Made by a program: the position numbers and the translations under genes. From Aurantimonas sp. 22II-16-19i (GTDB taxonomy: Bacteria; Pseudomonadota; Alphaproteobacteria; Rhizobiales; Rhizobiaceae): a stretch of DNA of 64,000 bases. The notes under the pieces are model-generated. The model did no database searches, was not told where the DNA came from, and worked only from the letters and a program-made list of their open reading frames with translations. Shown here in pieces: positions 34,121 through 42,857 of this stretch. Position 1 is the stretch's first letter, and the number at the start of each line of letters is the position of its first letter. The DNA is taken from assembly GCF_002088275.1 (NCBI RefSeq), contig NZ_AQQS01000023.1, positions 28,508 through 92,507 of the forward strand, given 5' to 3'.

Positions 34121-35200
34121 TCAGGCCTGGTCGGCGAGCCCCTCGACGATGCGCCGGCGCTTCTCGCCCTGGCGGAAGCGGATGATCCTGACCCGTCGCA
34201 CCCGGCGCGGATCGGCCTCGAGCACCTGGAACTCGAAGCCGGGAACGGCCTGGACGACCTCGCCCCTCGCCGGGACGCGGCCGAGCTCGGAGAACAGGAG
34301 GCCGCCGATCGTGTCGGCCTCTTCCTCGTACTCGGAAATGTCGAAGTCCTCGCCGATCACCTTCTTGACCTCGTCGAGATCGGCCCTCGCATCGGCATAG
34401 AAGATGCCGTCGCCGCGCTCGGTGATCATCGGCGCCTCGTCGTCGTGCTCGTCCTCGATGTTGCCGACGACCATCTCGATGACGTCTTCCAACGACACGA
34501 GGCCGTCGGTGCCGCCATATTCGTCGATGACCAGCGCCATCTGGATGCGCGCTGCCTGCATCCTCGCCATCAGGTCCGTCGCCAGCATCGAGGGCGGCAC
34601 GAACAGCACCTTGCGGATGATGCCGATGTCCTCGACCTTGCGGGCGAGGTTGATCTGCCTGAGATCGAGGCCGGCGCGCGGCTTCCGGGTGGTCGAAGCC
34701 GTGCCGTTCTGCGGCTTGGCGGGGCGTGCGACGCGGGTGATGTGGCCGACCACGTCGCGGATGTGGACCATGCCGCGCGGGTCGTCGAGGCTCTCGCCAT
34801 AGACCGGCATGCGCGAATGGCCGCTCGCCTCGAACTGCTTCATCAATTCGCCGAGGGTGGTGGTGATCTCGACGGCGCGGATGTCGGCGCGGGGCACCAT
34901 GATGTCCTCGACCCGGACTTCGCGGAGCCTGAGGATGTTGTTGAGCATCGCTCGCTCGGCCGGGGAGAAGGCGTCCGCTCCCGGTCCCTGGGTCAGCAGG
35001 GCCTTCGTCAGGTCTTCGCGCACCAGGCGGGGCATGCGCGGTCGCAGCCGCTCGAACAACCCGTCGAAAAAGCCCCGCCCGCCGTTGGTCGGGGAATGCG
35101 GGAGGCGGGCCGGACGACTTCGGTCGTCGCCGGCGGTGTCCTCGCTGGCGGACGACGCCTCGACGGGCGGTCGTTCTGCAGCGGTATCGGTGCGTGGCAT
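34121..35200 (-). CDS. corC: CorC/HlyC-type CBS-domain protein (hemolysin family)
   Basis: 359 residues. A Pro/Ser-rich N-terminal tail is followed by a region with VRVEDIMVPRADIRAV that opens two CBS domains (about 95-260, interrupted by an insertion with TTRKPRAGLDL), then a CorC_HlyC transporter-associated domain (about 275-355). The soluble CorC form is proposed to help Mg/Co efflux or magnesium homeostasis. No transmembrane DUF21 domain is present. It is part of the phoH-ybeY-corC-lnt block. Confidence 0.9.
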   Translation of the reverse strand: MPRTDTAAERPPVEASSASEDTAGDDRSRPARLPHSPTNGGRGFFDGLFERLRPRMPRLVREDLTKALLTQGPGADAFSPAERAMLNNILRLREVRVEDIMVPRADIRAVEITTTLGELMKQFEASGHSRMPVYGESLDDPRGMVHIRDVVGHITRVARPAKPQNGTASTTRKPRAGLDLRQINLARKVEDIGIIRKVLFVPPSMLATDLMARMQAARIQMALVIDEYGGTDGLVSLEDVIEMVVGNIEDEHDDEAPMITERGDGIFYADARADLDEVKKVIGEDFDISEYEEEADTIGGLLFSELGRVPARGEVVQAVPGFEFQVLEADPRRVRRVRIIRFRQGEKRRRIVEGLADQA

Positions 35201-35263
35201 CGTCTCACTCAAAGGGTTTCTGCCGTCCAAGATAGAGGATTGTGGGCCGGGTTGCGAGGCCGC

Positions 35264-35866
35264 TCATGCAGTCGTTGGCGGATTTCGGTCCGTTGCGCCC
35301 GGTTCGGCGTAGGGATCGCCGATTCCGAGCGCCGCGAGAACCGCGATCTCCTGCGCTTCCATGGCTTCGGCCCCGTCGTCCTCGATGTGGTCGTAGCCGA
35401 GAAGATGCAGGAAACCATGGACGAGAAGATGGCTGAGATGGTCGGCCAACGACTTTTCTTCCGCTTGGGCCTCCCGCGCCACCGTCTCGAAGGCGATCAG
35501 GAGGTCGCCGGCGAGCGGGCCGGGCAGGTCGCCGGGTTCGAGCTCGGCCATCGGGAAGGAGAGGATGTTGGTGGGCCTGTCCTTGCCGCGCCACTCGCGG
35601 TTGACGTCCTGCACGGACGCGTCGTCGGCGAAGGTCACCGAGATCTCGCTGGCAAGCCCCTCCGGCAGCCGCAGGTGTCGGGCAGCAGCGGCAAGGACGC
35701 GGGCGGTCATCGTCTCGACCTCGCCCGCCGCGAACGCCTCGTTCCAGGCGGCGGCCTCGATGGAGACGACGACGGTCAGGCTGTCGAAGCCGGGCAAGGG
35801 GAGCGGGGCGTGCGTCCCGGCGTCCGCCTCTTCGCTTGCCGCCGGCGCGTCATCGGCATCCGTCAT
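35264..35866 (-). CDS. ybeY: Endoribonuclease YbeY (rRNA maturation factor)
   Basis: 200 residues. The metal-binding signature HGFLHLLGYDH (three His of the H-x3-H-x5-H motif) is intact, preceded by REWRGKDRPTNILSFPM. YbeY is needed for 16S rRNA 3' maturation and ribosome quality control. The N-terminus carries an extra Ala/Asp-rich segment. ATG 35866 (GAGGGA upstream) is preferred to ATG 35884. It follows phoH by 82 bases, the nearly universal pairing. Confidence 0.93.
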   Translation of the reverse strand: MTDADDAPAASEEADAGTHAPLPLPGFDSLTVVVSIEAAAWNEAFAAGEVETMTARVLAAAARHLRLPEGLASEISVTFADDASVQDVNREWRGKDRPTNILSFPMAELEPGDLPGPLAGDLLIAFETVAREAQAEEKSLADHLSHLLVHGFLHLLGYDHIEDDGAEAMEAQEIAVLAALGIGDPYAEPGATDRNPPTTA

Positions 35867-35948
35867 GGTCGCTTCGTCCCTCATCGCCGCAGCGCCGCGA
35901 AGCGGCGGCGATGCTCGCAGCTTCGTCCGGCCTCTCCGACGGTGTCCC

Positions 35949-36950
35949 TCATCGATCGAGCGGCTGCCCGCCGGCGCCGCGCTGCTCGGTGGCGTCCCGC
36001 TCATAGGCCTCGACGATCGCCTGCACCATCGGATGGCGGACGACGTCCTTGGCCTCGAAGCGGACCGTCACGACCTTCGAGACGCCGTCGAGGACGCGCA
36101 GCGCCTCGACCAGGCCAGACTTCTGGCCGGGCGGCAGGTCGATCTGCGACGGATCTCCGGTCACCGCCATTCGGGCGTTCTCGCCGAGGCGGGTGAGGAA
36201 CATCTTCATCTGCATCGACGTGGTGTTCTGCGCCTCGTCGAGGATGATGGCGGCATTGGCGAGGGTGCGCCCGCGCATGAAGGCCAGCGGCGCGATCTCG
36301 ATGGCGCCGGCGACCAGCGCCCGCTCGACCTTTTCGGCCGGCATCATGTCGTAGAGGGCATCGTAGAGCGGCCGCAGATAGGGATCGACCTTTTCCTTCA
36401 TGTCGCCGGGAAGGAATCCGAGCCGCTCGCCGGCCTCGACGGCGGGCCGCGTCAGGACGATCCGGTCGACGGTGCCGCGCTCGAGCAGCTGCGCCGCGTG
36501 GGCGACGGCGAGATAGGTCTTGCCGGTACCGGCCGGGCCGACCCCGAACACCAGCTCGGCCCGGTCGAGGGCGCGCATGTAGGCGTCCTGGGTGGGCGTG
36601 CGGGCATGGATGGTCTTCTTGCGCGTCGAGATCTGGGCGAGCGCCATGCGGCCCTTTTTCTCCAGTGTCGGCAGGACCAGCTGATCGTCCTGGGCGATCG
36701 CCATGCGGACCGCGCCGTCGACGTCCTTGCCGCCGATCTCGCTGCCGCCCTGGAGCCGCTCGTAGAGATGATCGAGGGAGCGCCGGGCCTGTTCGACCGC
36801 CGACGCCTCGCCGCGCAGCTCGACCTTGTTGCCGCGCGCCCGCGCGTCGACGCCGAGCTTCTGCTCGATCAGGGCGAGGTGTTCGTCGAACTGACCGAAC
36901 AGCGCCCCCGCCAGCCGGTTGTCCTCAAAGCTGAGGACGATGTGCGCCAT
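35949..36950 (-). CDS. phoH: PhoH-like ATPase/RNA-associated protein
   Basis: 333 residues. An N-terminal KH-like segment (about 25-75) precedes the PhoH P-loop domain: Walker A FGVGPAGTGKTYLAVA, RIVLTRPAVEAGERLGFLPGD, Walker B IILDEAQNT, and VTGDPSQIDLP. The PhoH-YbeY pair is linked to RNA metabolism; the molecular role is not settled. ATG 36950 gives the standard MAHIVLSFEDN start. It lies 43 bases after miaB. Confidence 0.92.
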   Translation of the reverse strand: MAHIVLSFEDNRLAGALFGQFDEHLALIEQKLGVDARARGNKVELRGEASAVEQARRSLDHLYERLQGGSEIGGKDVDGAVRMAIAQDDQLVLPTLEKKGRMALAQISTRKKTIHARTPTQDAYMRALDRAELVFGVGPAGTGKTYLAVAHAAQLLERGTVDRIVLTRPAVEAGERLGFLPGDMKEKVDPYLRPLYDALYDMMPAEKVERALVAGAIEIAPLAFMRGRTLANAAIILDEAQNTTSMQMKMFLTRLGENARMAVTGDPSQIDLPPGQKSGLVEALRVLDGVSKVVTVRFEAKDVVRHPMVQAIVEAYERDATEQRGAGGQPLDR

Positions 36951-36993
36951 GTCCGAAGCCCCTGGGCCCGAACGGGATTTCAAGTCAGGCAAG

Positions 36994-38421
36994 TTACGCG
37001 GCAACCACGCCTCCCGTCAGCGCACCCCTGGTTTCGCTTGCTCCCTCCGCCATCAGGGAACTGGCGACGGAATCGACGATGCGGGCCGTGACGATGTCGC
37101 CGACCGCGCCGGCGCTCTCGGGCATCACCACGGGCTGCAGATAAGGCGAGCGGCCGACCACCTGTCCCGGCCGGCGACCGGGCTTTTCGATCAGGATGCT
37201 GAGGCTCCTGCCGATCAGCCCTTCGGAAAACGCCTGTTGCTGGCGGCGCAGCAGGTCCTGCAGCCGGGCGAGGCGCTCGGCCTTCACCGGCTCGTCCACA
37301 TGGCCGGGCAGCTCGGCTCCGGGCGTGCCGGGGCGGGGCGAATACTTGAACGAAAAGGCCGACGCATAGCCGACCGCTTCGATCAGCCGCATCGTCGCCG
37401 CGAAATCGGCATCGCTCTCGCCGGGAAAGCCGACGATGAAATCGCCGGACATGGCGATGTCGGGGCGCGCGACGCGGATCCGGTCGACCAGCCTCAGATA
37501 GTCGTCGGCGGTATGGCGGCGGTTCATCGCCTTGAGGATCGCGTCCGAACCCGACTGCACGGGGAGGTGCAGATAGGGCATGACGGCCGGCAGGTCGCGG
37601 TGGGCGGCGATCAGCGCGTCGTCCATGTCGCGGGGATGCGAGGTGGTGTAGCGCAGCCGCGTCAGCCCCGGGATCTCGGCGAGCGCGTAGAGCAATGCGC
37701 CGAGGCCGATGCTCCGCCCCGCCGCGTCCTCGCCGTGCCAGGCGTTGACGTTCTGGCCGAGCAACGTCACCTCGCGCACGCCTGCCTCGGCCAGCCGGCG
37801 GGCTTCCTCGAGGATCCGGGCGAGCGGACGGGAGACCTCCGCCCCGCGGGTATAGGGGACGACGCAGAAGGTGCAGAATTTGTCGCAGCCCTCCTGGACG
37901 GTGAGAAAGGCGGTGACGCCGCGGGCCCGCAACTGCGCCGGCTGGGAGTGCGGCAGATGGGAGAACTTGTCCTCGACCGCGTAGTCGGTGTCGATCACCC
38001 GCTCGCCCTTCGCCACTCGGGCGAGCGCCTGGGGCAGGCGGTGATAGGTCTGCGGGCCGACGACCAGATCGACGACCGGGGCCCGGGCGATGATCTCGGC
38101 GCCTTCCGCCTGGGCGACGCAGCCGGCGACGGCGACCTGCATGTCCTTGCCGGCCTCGGCACGCTCGGCCTTCAGCTTGCGGATGCGGCCGAGCTCGGAA
38201 TAGATCTTCTCGGCCGCCTTCTCGCGGATGTGGCAGGTGTTGAGGAGGACGAGATCGGCGTCCTCCATGGTTTCGGTCGCCACATATCCGCCATCCGCCA
38301 GCGCATCGCCCATGCGCTGGCTGTCGTAGACGTTCATCTGGCAGCCATATGTCTTGATGAAGACCTTGCGCGAACCGGCTCGTTTCGTCGGCGAAAGTGT
38401 CGCTTGGCTGGTATCCGTCAT
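36994..38421 (-). CDS. miaB: tRNA-2-methylthio-N6-dimethylallyladenosine synthase
   Basis: 475-residue radical SAM methylthiotransferase that forms ms2i6A37 in tRNA. The N-terminal UPF0004 domain has its three cluster cysteines ([21 protein letters not shown]). The radical SAM motif is C-DKF-C-TF-C in [17 protein letters not shown], and [17 protein letters not shown] is present. A C-terminal TRAM domain (from about 390) binds RNA. The 150 bases upstream to plsC are noncoding. Confidence 0.97.
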   Translation of the reverse strand: MTDTSQATLSPTKRAGSRKVFIKTYGCQMNVYDSQRMGDALADGGYVATETMEDADLVLLNTCHIREKAAEKIYSELGRIRKLKAERAEAGKDMQVAVAGCVAQAEGAEIIARAPVVDLVVGPQTYHRLPQALARVAKGERVIDTDYAVEDKFSHLPHSQPAQLRARGVTAFLTVQEGCDKFCTFCVVPYTRGAEVSRPLARILEEARRLAEAGVREVTLLGQNVNAWHGEDAAGRSIGLGALLYALAEIPGLTRLRYTTSHPRDMDDALIAAHRDLPAVMPYLHLPVQSGSDAILKAMNRRHTADDYLRLVDRIRVARPDIAMSGDFIVGFPGESDADFAATMRLIEAVGYASAFSFKYSPRPGTPGAELPGHVDEPVKAERLARLQDLLRRQQQAFSEGLIGRSLSILIEKPGRRPGQVVGRSPYLQPVVMPESAGAVGDIVTARIVDSVASSLMAEGASETRGALTGGVVAA

Positions 38422-38579
38422 GCGCCCTTCAGTTCAGGCTTTCGTTGTCGTCCCGGTGTCGCCGGCGCCAGGATCGCGTCCTGCCCAATAGCGATGGTCG
38501 TCGCGGGACTTGACCTGACCTCATATATCGACGCCATCGTGACCGAGCGCAAGCGTCGAAGAGCGTCTTTCGCCAAACG

Positions 38580-39371
38580 TCACGGCCGGACGGCCAGCGC
38601 CTCGGCGAGGAGCTTGCGCACGCTGTCCTCCGCGGCGCGGGCCATCGCCTTGCGATCCGACGTTTCGGTGAAGCGGATCGGCTCGCCGAAGGCGACTGTC
38701 GCGTCGATCGCGCCTTCCTTCAGGAACGCGAGGAGGTGCGGCCCGAGGGTGACGTCGCCCGGCCACGCGGCGAGCGGGCGATGATAGCGGCCGAGGGGCA
38801 GGCCGTTGGCATGGGTGTAGGCGACGGCGACCGGCTGGACCAGCACCGAACCGGAGGTCGAGTCGCGAAGCGCCATCTGTGCCGCGCCGAACAGGGCGGT
38901 GCGGAACGGCAGCACCTCGTTGCCGTCCGACGTCGTGCCCTCCGCGAACAGCACCATCGCGTCGCCTTCCGACAGGCGCTCGGCGATCGCCGAAGCCTGG
39001 TGGCCGGTGCGCCGGCGCGCCTCGCGCTCGACGAAGACGGTGCGCTGGAGACGTGCCAGAAGCCCGAAGGCGGGCCAGTCCCGAACCTCGGCCTTGGCGA
39101 TGAAGGAGAGCGGCATCACCCGGCCGAGCACCATGATGTCCGACCAGGACTGGTGATTGGCGGCGATCAGCAGCGGTCGGCCGCTGGCCGGGGTGCCTTT
39201 GACGCTCACCCTCAGGCCGGCGACGCGGCAGGCGACGCAATGCCACAGATGCGGCAGCTTGCGCTGCAGCGGCCAGCCGCGCCGCATTGCGAGCGCCTGC
39301 AGTGGCCAGAGGACGAGCGTCATGGCAACGAGGACCACCGCCACGAAGGCGACGCGCGCCGAAGCGATCAT
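38580..39371 (-). CDS. plsC: 1-acyl-sn-glycerol-3-phosphate acyltransferase (PlsC/AGPAT family)
   Basis: 263-residue membrane-bound acyltransferase of phospholipid synthesis. One or two N-terminal membrane segments (about 5-30) are followed by the catalytic NHQSWSD motif (H-x4-D) near residue 72, FVEREARRRT, and the FAEGTTSDG motif that binds the phosphate. Paralogues in rhizobia include OlsA, which completes ornithine lipids, so OlsA activity cannot be excluded. It sits between rimI and miaB in the conserved block. Confidence 0.9.
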   Translation of the reverse strand: MIASARVAFVAVVLVAMTLVLWPLQALAMRRGWPLQRKLPHLWHCVACRVAGLRVSVKGTPASGRPLLIAANHQSWSDIMVLGRVMPLSFIAKAEVRDWPAFGLLARLQRTVFVEREARRRTGHQASAIAERLSEGDAMVLFAEGTTSDGNEVLPFRTALFGAAQMALRDSTSGSVLVQPVAVAYTHANGLPLGRYHRPLAAWPGDVTLGPHLLAFLKEGAIDATVAFGEPIRFTETSDRKAMARAAEDSVRKLLAEALAVRP

Positions 39372-39453
39372 GCAGCCCCGTTCGGGGCTGGGCTCGGGAA
39401 TTGGCGTTCGGTCACGATCACGTCGACTGGTCTTGTGAAGCTGCCTGTGGCGC

Positions 39454-39987
39454 TCACCTGGCCGCGAAGAGGCTCCGCTTCAAGGTGAGGGCGCTGGTCC
39501 GCCTGCCGTCCGGATGCTGATAATAGGCGGGGCGCCGCCCCACTTCCTCGAAACGCAGTCGCTTGTAAAGCCTGAGCGCGGCCTGATTCTCCTCGTCCAC
39601 CTCGAGGAACAGGGAATGGGCCCGCTCGGCATGGAGCTTCTGCAGCACCTGGTCCATCAGCATCCGGCCGACGCCGGCCCGGCGATTGCGGCGGGCAACC
39701 GTGATGGTCAGGATCTCGGCCTCGCCTTCGACGGAGCGGGCGAGGACGAAGCCGAGCGGCGGGCTCTGCGGCAGGCCGGGCAGGCGCGCGACGAAGCCGA
39801 AGCTGCCGCGCTGGGCGAGAAGCGTGCCGAGCTCGTCGCCGGACCATGGCTGGTCGAAAGCCTCGCTGTGCAGCTCGGCGGCCGCATCGAGGTCGTCGTC
39901 GGCGAGTTCCGCGATGAACGGCTGACCGTGACCGAGATAGGTCTCGAGCCAGCCCGCGGTCCAGACCCAGGGCAGAAACCAATACAT
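39454..39987 (-). CDS. rimI: GNAT N-acetyltransferase, RimI-like
   Basis: 177 residues. The GNAT fold has the acetyl-CoA loop in VARRNRRAGVGRMLMDQVL and the C-terminal FLEVDEENQAALRLYKRLRFEEVGRRPAYY block of RimI, which acetylates the N-terminal alanine of ribosomal protein S18. The ATG at 39987 has the strong GGGAGGAG ribosome site; the longer frame to 40029 is rejected. The extra hydrophobic start MYWFLPWVW is unusual for RimI. It follows tsaB, the standard pairing. Confidence 0.88.
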   Translation of the reverse strand: MYWFLPWVWTAGWLETYLGHGQPFIAELADDDLDAAAELHSEAFDQPWSGDELGTLLAQRGSFGFVARLPGLPQSPPLGFVLARSVEGEAEILTITVARRNRRAGVGRMLMDQVLQKLHAERAHSLFLEVDEENQAALRLYKRLRFEEVGRRPAYYQHPDGRRTSALTLKRSLFAAR

Positions 39988-40118
39988 GACGCGCTCCTCC
40001 CGACGCCGGCCCGTGGCAACCATCGACACATGATCATGTCACGCATCCCGGTCCTCGCCGAAAACGATTTGGCGGGGCGGGCTTACTTCCTTTGGACACT
40101 ATGATAGCGCCGGGAGAA

Positions 40119-40868
40119 TTAGGGAATGCTTTCCGCAATTTTCCGGCGCAGGGACGGCGCGGAGGAGGGCTTGGCGTCGGCACCCCTGAGATACAGCGGG
40201 CGGGGCGGCTCGCCGGTGGGTGCGGCGGCGCCGAGCCGGGCGAGGATCGCCGGGTCGATCCGGTCGGTGTCGCTGGCGATGGCGCAGCGGCGGCCGGACA
40301 GCGCCGTCGCGGCGATCTCTGCCCCGGAGCCGGCGAGGCGGAGCCGCATCCCGGGATCGGCGGACCACGCCTGACCGAGAAAGCCGTCGAGCGCATCCGG
40401 CTGCAGGGCGGCGGGATCTTCCAGTACGTCGCCTCTCGCGGCAAAGAGTGCGGCATAGATCTCGCCGCGCCGGGCGTCGATCACGGCCAGCACGGGAGCA
40501 GTGTCGTCAGTGGGACGATCCGCCCCCGACATGCTCTTCGCCAACGCGCTTCGGGCGATGGCCTCGAGGGTCGAGACCCCGACGGCGGGAATCTCCAGGG
40601 CGAGCGCCAGCCCGCGGGCGGCCGCGACGCCCACCCGGATGCCGGTGAAGGAGCCGGGGCCGGTGGTGACGACGACGCGGGCAAGGTCGCCATAGGTCGC
40701 GCCGGCCTCAGTCAGGGCGTCGTCGATGACGCCCGTAAGCCGCTCGGCATGGCCCTTGCCGATCTCCGGCTCTTCGGCAGCCAAGAGTACGCCCGCGCCG
40801 CCGGCATCGAAGACGGCGGCCGTGCAGCGGGAAAAGGCGGTGTCGAGAGCGAGGATCAGTGGCGGCAT
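40119..40868 (-). CDS. tsaB: tRNA threonylcarbamoyladenosine biosynthesis protein TsaB
   Basis: 249-residue ASKHA-fold protein; partner of TsaD and TsaE in making t6A37 of tRNA. The N-terminal LALDTAFSRCTAAVFD, the HAERLTGVIDDALTEAG helix, VVTTGPGSFTGIRVGVAAARGLAL and VIDARRGEIYAALF are characteristic. It lies 12 bases after nfu and 131 bases upstream of rimI. Confidence 0.95.
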   Translation of the reverse strand: MPPLILALDTAFSRCTAAVFDAGGAGVLLAAEEPEIGKGHAERLTGVIDDALTEAGATYGDLARVVVTTGPGSFTGIRVGVAAARGLALALEIPAVGVSTLEAIARSALAKSMSGADRPTDDTAPVLAVIDARRGEIYAALFAARGDVLEDPAALQPDALDGFLGQAWSADPGMRLRLAGSGAEIAATALSGRRCAIASDTDRIDPAILARLGAAAPTGEPPRPLYLRGADAKPSSAPSLRRKIAESIP

Positions 40869-40880
40869 GAAGGCGGCTCG

Positions 40881-41453
40881 TCAGGCCGCCTCGACGGCCT
40901 CGACCGATTGCACCTCGGGAACGAAATGGCGCAGGAGATTCTGGATGCCGTGCTTCAACGTCGCGGTGGAGGACGGGCAGCCGGCGCAGGCGCCGCGCAT
41001 GTTGAGATAGACCGTGCCGTCCTTAAAGCCGCGGAAGGTGATGTCGCCGCCGTCCTGGGCGACGGCCGGGCGCACGCGCGTCTCCAGCAGTTCCTTGATC
41101 GTCGCGACGGTCTTCTCGTCAGAGGCCTCGAAGAACTCCTCGCCGCCGCTCGCCGCCGGCGCGCCGGCGCCCGCCATGACCGGCTCGCCGGACATGAAGT
41201 GCTCCATCAGGCTGGCGAGGATCGCCGGCTTCAGATGCTGCCACTCCGCGGCCCTCTTCGTCACCGTGACAAAGTCGTAGCCGAAGAACACGCCGGACAC
41301 GTCGGGGATCGCCATCAGCTTGGCCGCCAGCGGCGAGCGCGCCTCGGCCTCCTCCATCGTGGAGAACTCCTCGGTACCGATCTCGACCACGACCCGTCCG
41401 GGCAGGAACTTGAGCGTCGCGGGATTGGGGGTGACTTCGGTCTGGATGAACAT
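40881..41453 (-). CDS. Nfu-type Fe-S cluster carrier
   Basis: 190 residues. The N-terminal Nfu_N domain (FIQTEVTPNPATLKFLPG, about 1-88) is followed by a linker and a NifU-like C-terminal domain (about 110-185) with the cluster-binding CxxC in GACAGCPSS and the preceding QDGGDITFRGF. It delivers Fe-S clusters to client proteins such as MiaB and lipoyl synthase. ATG 41453 is chosen at the family N-terminus; the longer frame runs into the stress protein gene region. Confidence 0.94.
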   Translation of the reverse strand: MFIQTEVTPNPATLKFLPGRVVVEIGTEEFSTMEEAEARSPLAAKLMAIPDVSGVFFGYDFVTVTKRAAEWQHLKPAILASLMEHFMSGEPVMAGAGAPAASGGEEFFEASDEKTVATIKELLETRVRPAVAQDGGDITFRGFKDGTVYLNMRGACAGCPSSTATLKHGIQNLLRHFVPEVQSVEAVEAA

Positions 41454-41668
41454 CGTCTTCGCCTTTCGCCGGCTTCGTCGCATCCGGCTTTGGAATGATT
41501 CCAATCTATCGTCTGCCGGTCCGTCCCGCAACAGATGGGGAGTGTGGCCGGCAATGTCAGCAGTCCCGAGCTTCGCGTCGCATCCTTGGAGCCTCGCTCC
41601 CCGCTGGCGCCCCCGGGCATCCAGGCCGTCGGGTCCACCCCTTGGGGTGAGGGCCAGGGGGGCGGCGG

Positions 41669-42160
41669 TCAACTGAGGCTGATGATCTCGTCGTCGGTCA
41701 GGGACGCCGGCACGATGGTCACCGGGATCGGGAAGGCCGCGCCCTTGCCGGCGACCGAGGAGACCAGCGGCCCCGGCCCTTCGCCGGCCTCGCCGGCGGC
41801 GAGCACGAGGATGGCGATCTCCCGGTCGGCCTCGATCTGGGCATGGATCTCGTCGATGATCTTGCCTTCGCGGATCACCGTCTCCGGCTCGATGCCGACG
41901 ATCTCGCGCAGGTCCTCGGCGACCTTGGCGAGGGCGTTCTCCGCCTCCTCCTGGGCTTCGGCCCGCATCAGCTTCTCGACGCCCAGCCAGTGCTGGAAGT
42001 CGCCGGGCTCGATGACATAGAGAAGCACCGCGCCGCCGCCCGAAGCCTTCGCCCGGTGCGCGGCATAGGAGGCCGCCCGGCCGCATTCGGGGGTGCCGTC
42101 GATGATCGCCAGGAATTTGCGCTTGCCGCCCGCGTCGCGGCCTATCCGTTTTGAAACCAT
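41669..42160 (-). CDS. Universal stress protein UspA-family
   Basis: 163 residues. The USP alpha/beta fold starts with KFLAIIDGTPECGRAASYAAHRAKASGGG and ends with VTIVPASLTDDEIISLS. The ATP-binding G-x2-G-x9-G(S/T) motif is not clear; ILVLAAGEAGEGPGPLVSSVAGKG is a degenerate version. ATG 42160 is preferred. A gap of about 215 bases separates it from nfu. In related genomes it usually follows trpS directly; here a toxin-antitoxin pair lies between them. Confidence 0.87.
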   Translation of the reverse strand: MVSKRIGRDAGGKRKFLAIIDGTPECGRAASYAAHRAKASGGGAVLLYVIEPGDFQHWLGVEKLMRAEAQEEAENALAKVAEDLREIVGIEPETVIREGKIIDEIHAQIEADREIAILVLAAGEAGEGPGPLVSSVAGKGAAFPIPVTIVPASLTDDEIISLS

Positions 42161-42209
42161 GGGCGCTAAGATGGCTGGAGTGGAGGCCGGCGGCAAGGTG
42201 GGCGGCTGA

Positions 42210-42518
42210 TCACGGACCTTCGTCCTCTTCCGGCAGACCGCCTGGCGCATTTCGCCGCCGTTGATGGATGAGCCTCAGAACCATGAGTTCGCTGGCCGAG
42301 GTGCTGTAGGTCAAGGCGTAGGACGTGCGCGCGATCAGCTTGACGAACACGCCCGACATTTTGGTCGGTCGTCCGATCGGCCGTCGCGCCAGCAGTTCCA
42401 CGGCCGCTCCGATTCTCTCGGAAACCAGCCTGGCCCCTGCGGGATCCCGGTCGTTCAGATACATCATGGCCTGGCGGAAGTCAGCTTGGGCGGCAGGGGC
42501 CCATATGATCCTTCTCAA
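42210..42518 (-). CDS. RelE/ParE-family toxin
   Basis: 102 residues. The fold follows ParE: an N-terminal strand RIIWAPAAQADFRQAMMYL, a helical hairpin (AGARLVSERIGAAVELLARRP), IGRPTKMSGVFVKLI, and the C-terminal YALTYSTSASELMVLRLIHQRRR with the conserved His/Arg end. ParE toxins poison DNA gyrase; RelE toxins cleave mRNA on the ribosome; ParE is the better match. Its ATG overlaps the antitoxin stop by 4 bases. Confidence 0.85.
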   Translation of the reverse strand: MRRIIWAPAAQADFRQAMMYLNDRDPAGARLVSERIGAAVELLARRPIGRPTKMSGVFVKLIARTSYALTYSTSASELMVLRLIHQRRRNAPGGLPEEDEGP

Positions 42519-42775
42519 GCACGCCGACGTTCGCTGATGGAAGCGAGCATCTCGCGCATTTGCCGCATGACCTCTTCATGGGGAACGCCCCCACCGGCCT
42601 CGACACTTGCGACTCGCTCCTGCAACTCGCGGATTTCCGCTATCTCGGCATCGAAATGATCCTCGAGCATCACCGCCAGATAGACCTCCGGCGGATGCCC
42701 CGAGGCTTCGCACAGCGCGCGCAACCTCTTCGCCGCCGAACCTTCGAGGGTGATCGTCAGCTTTTCCGCGGCCAT
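42515..42775 (-). CDS. Ribbon-helix-helix antitoxin, ParD-like
   Basis: 86 residues, acidic. The N-terminal KLTITLEGSAAKRLRALCEASG fits a ribbon-helix-helix DNA-binding domain, and the C-terminal acidic helical part with VPHEEVMRQMREML resembles the toxin-wrapping tail of ParD. It is encoded first in the operon, as expected for an antitoxin that represses its own promoter. The spacing to trpS is 82 bases. Confidence 0.8.
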   Translation of the reverse strand: MAAEKLTITLEGSAAKRLRALCEASGHPPEVYLAVMLEDHFDAEIAEIRELQERVASVEAGGGVPHEEVMRQMREMLASISERRRA

Positions 42776-42857
42776 CGTCGCACTCCCGGTGGACCTTCAG
42801 GACCACCATAACGTCGAATGGCGAGGCCCGCCACGGCCTCGCCGCGACGTCGCCTCG

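Noticed and set aside
32276..38784. Three long plus-strand frames (579, 696 and 621 codons)
   Set aside because: They are antisense to lnt, corC/ybeY and phoH/miaB, which carry clear catalytic motifs on the minus strand.
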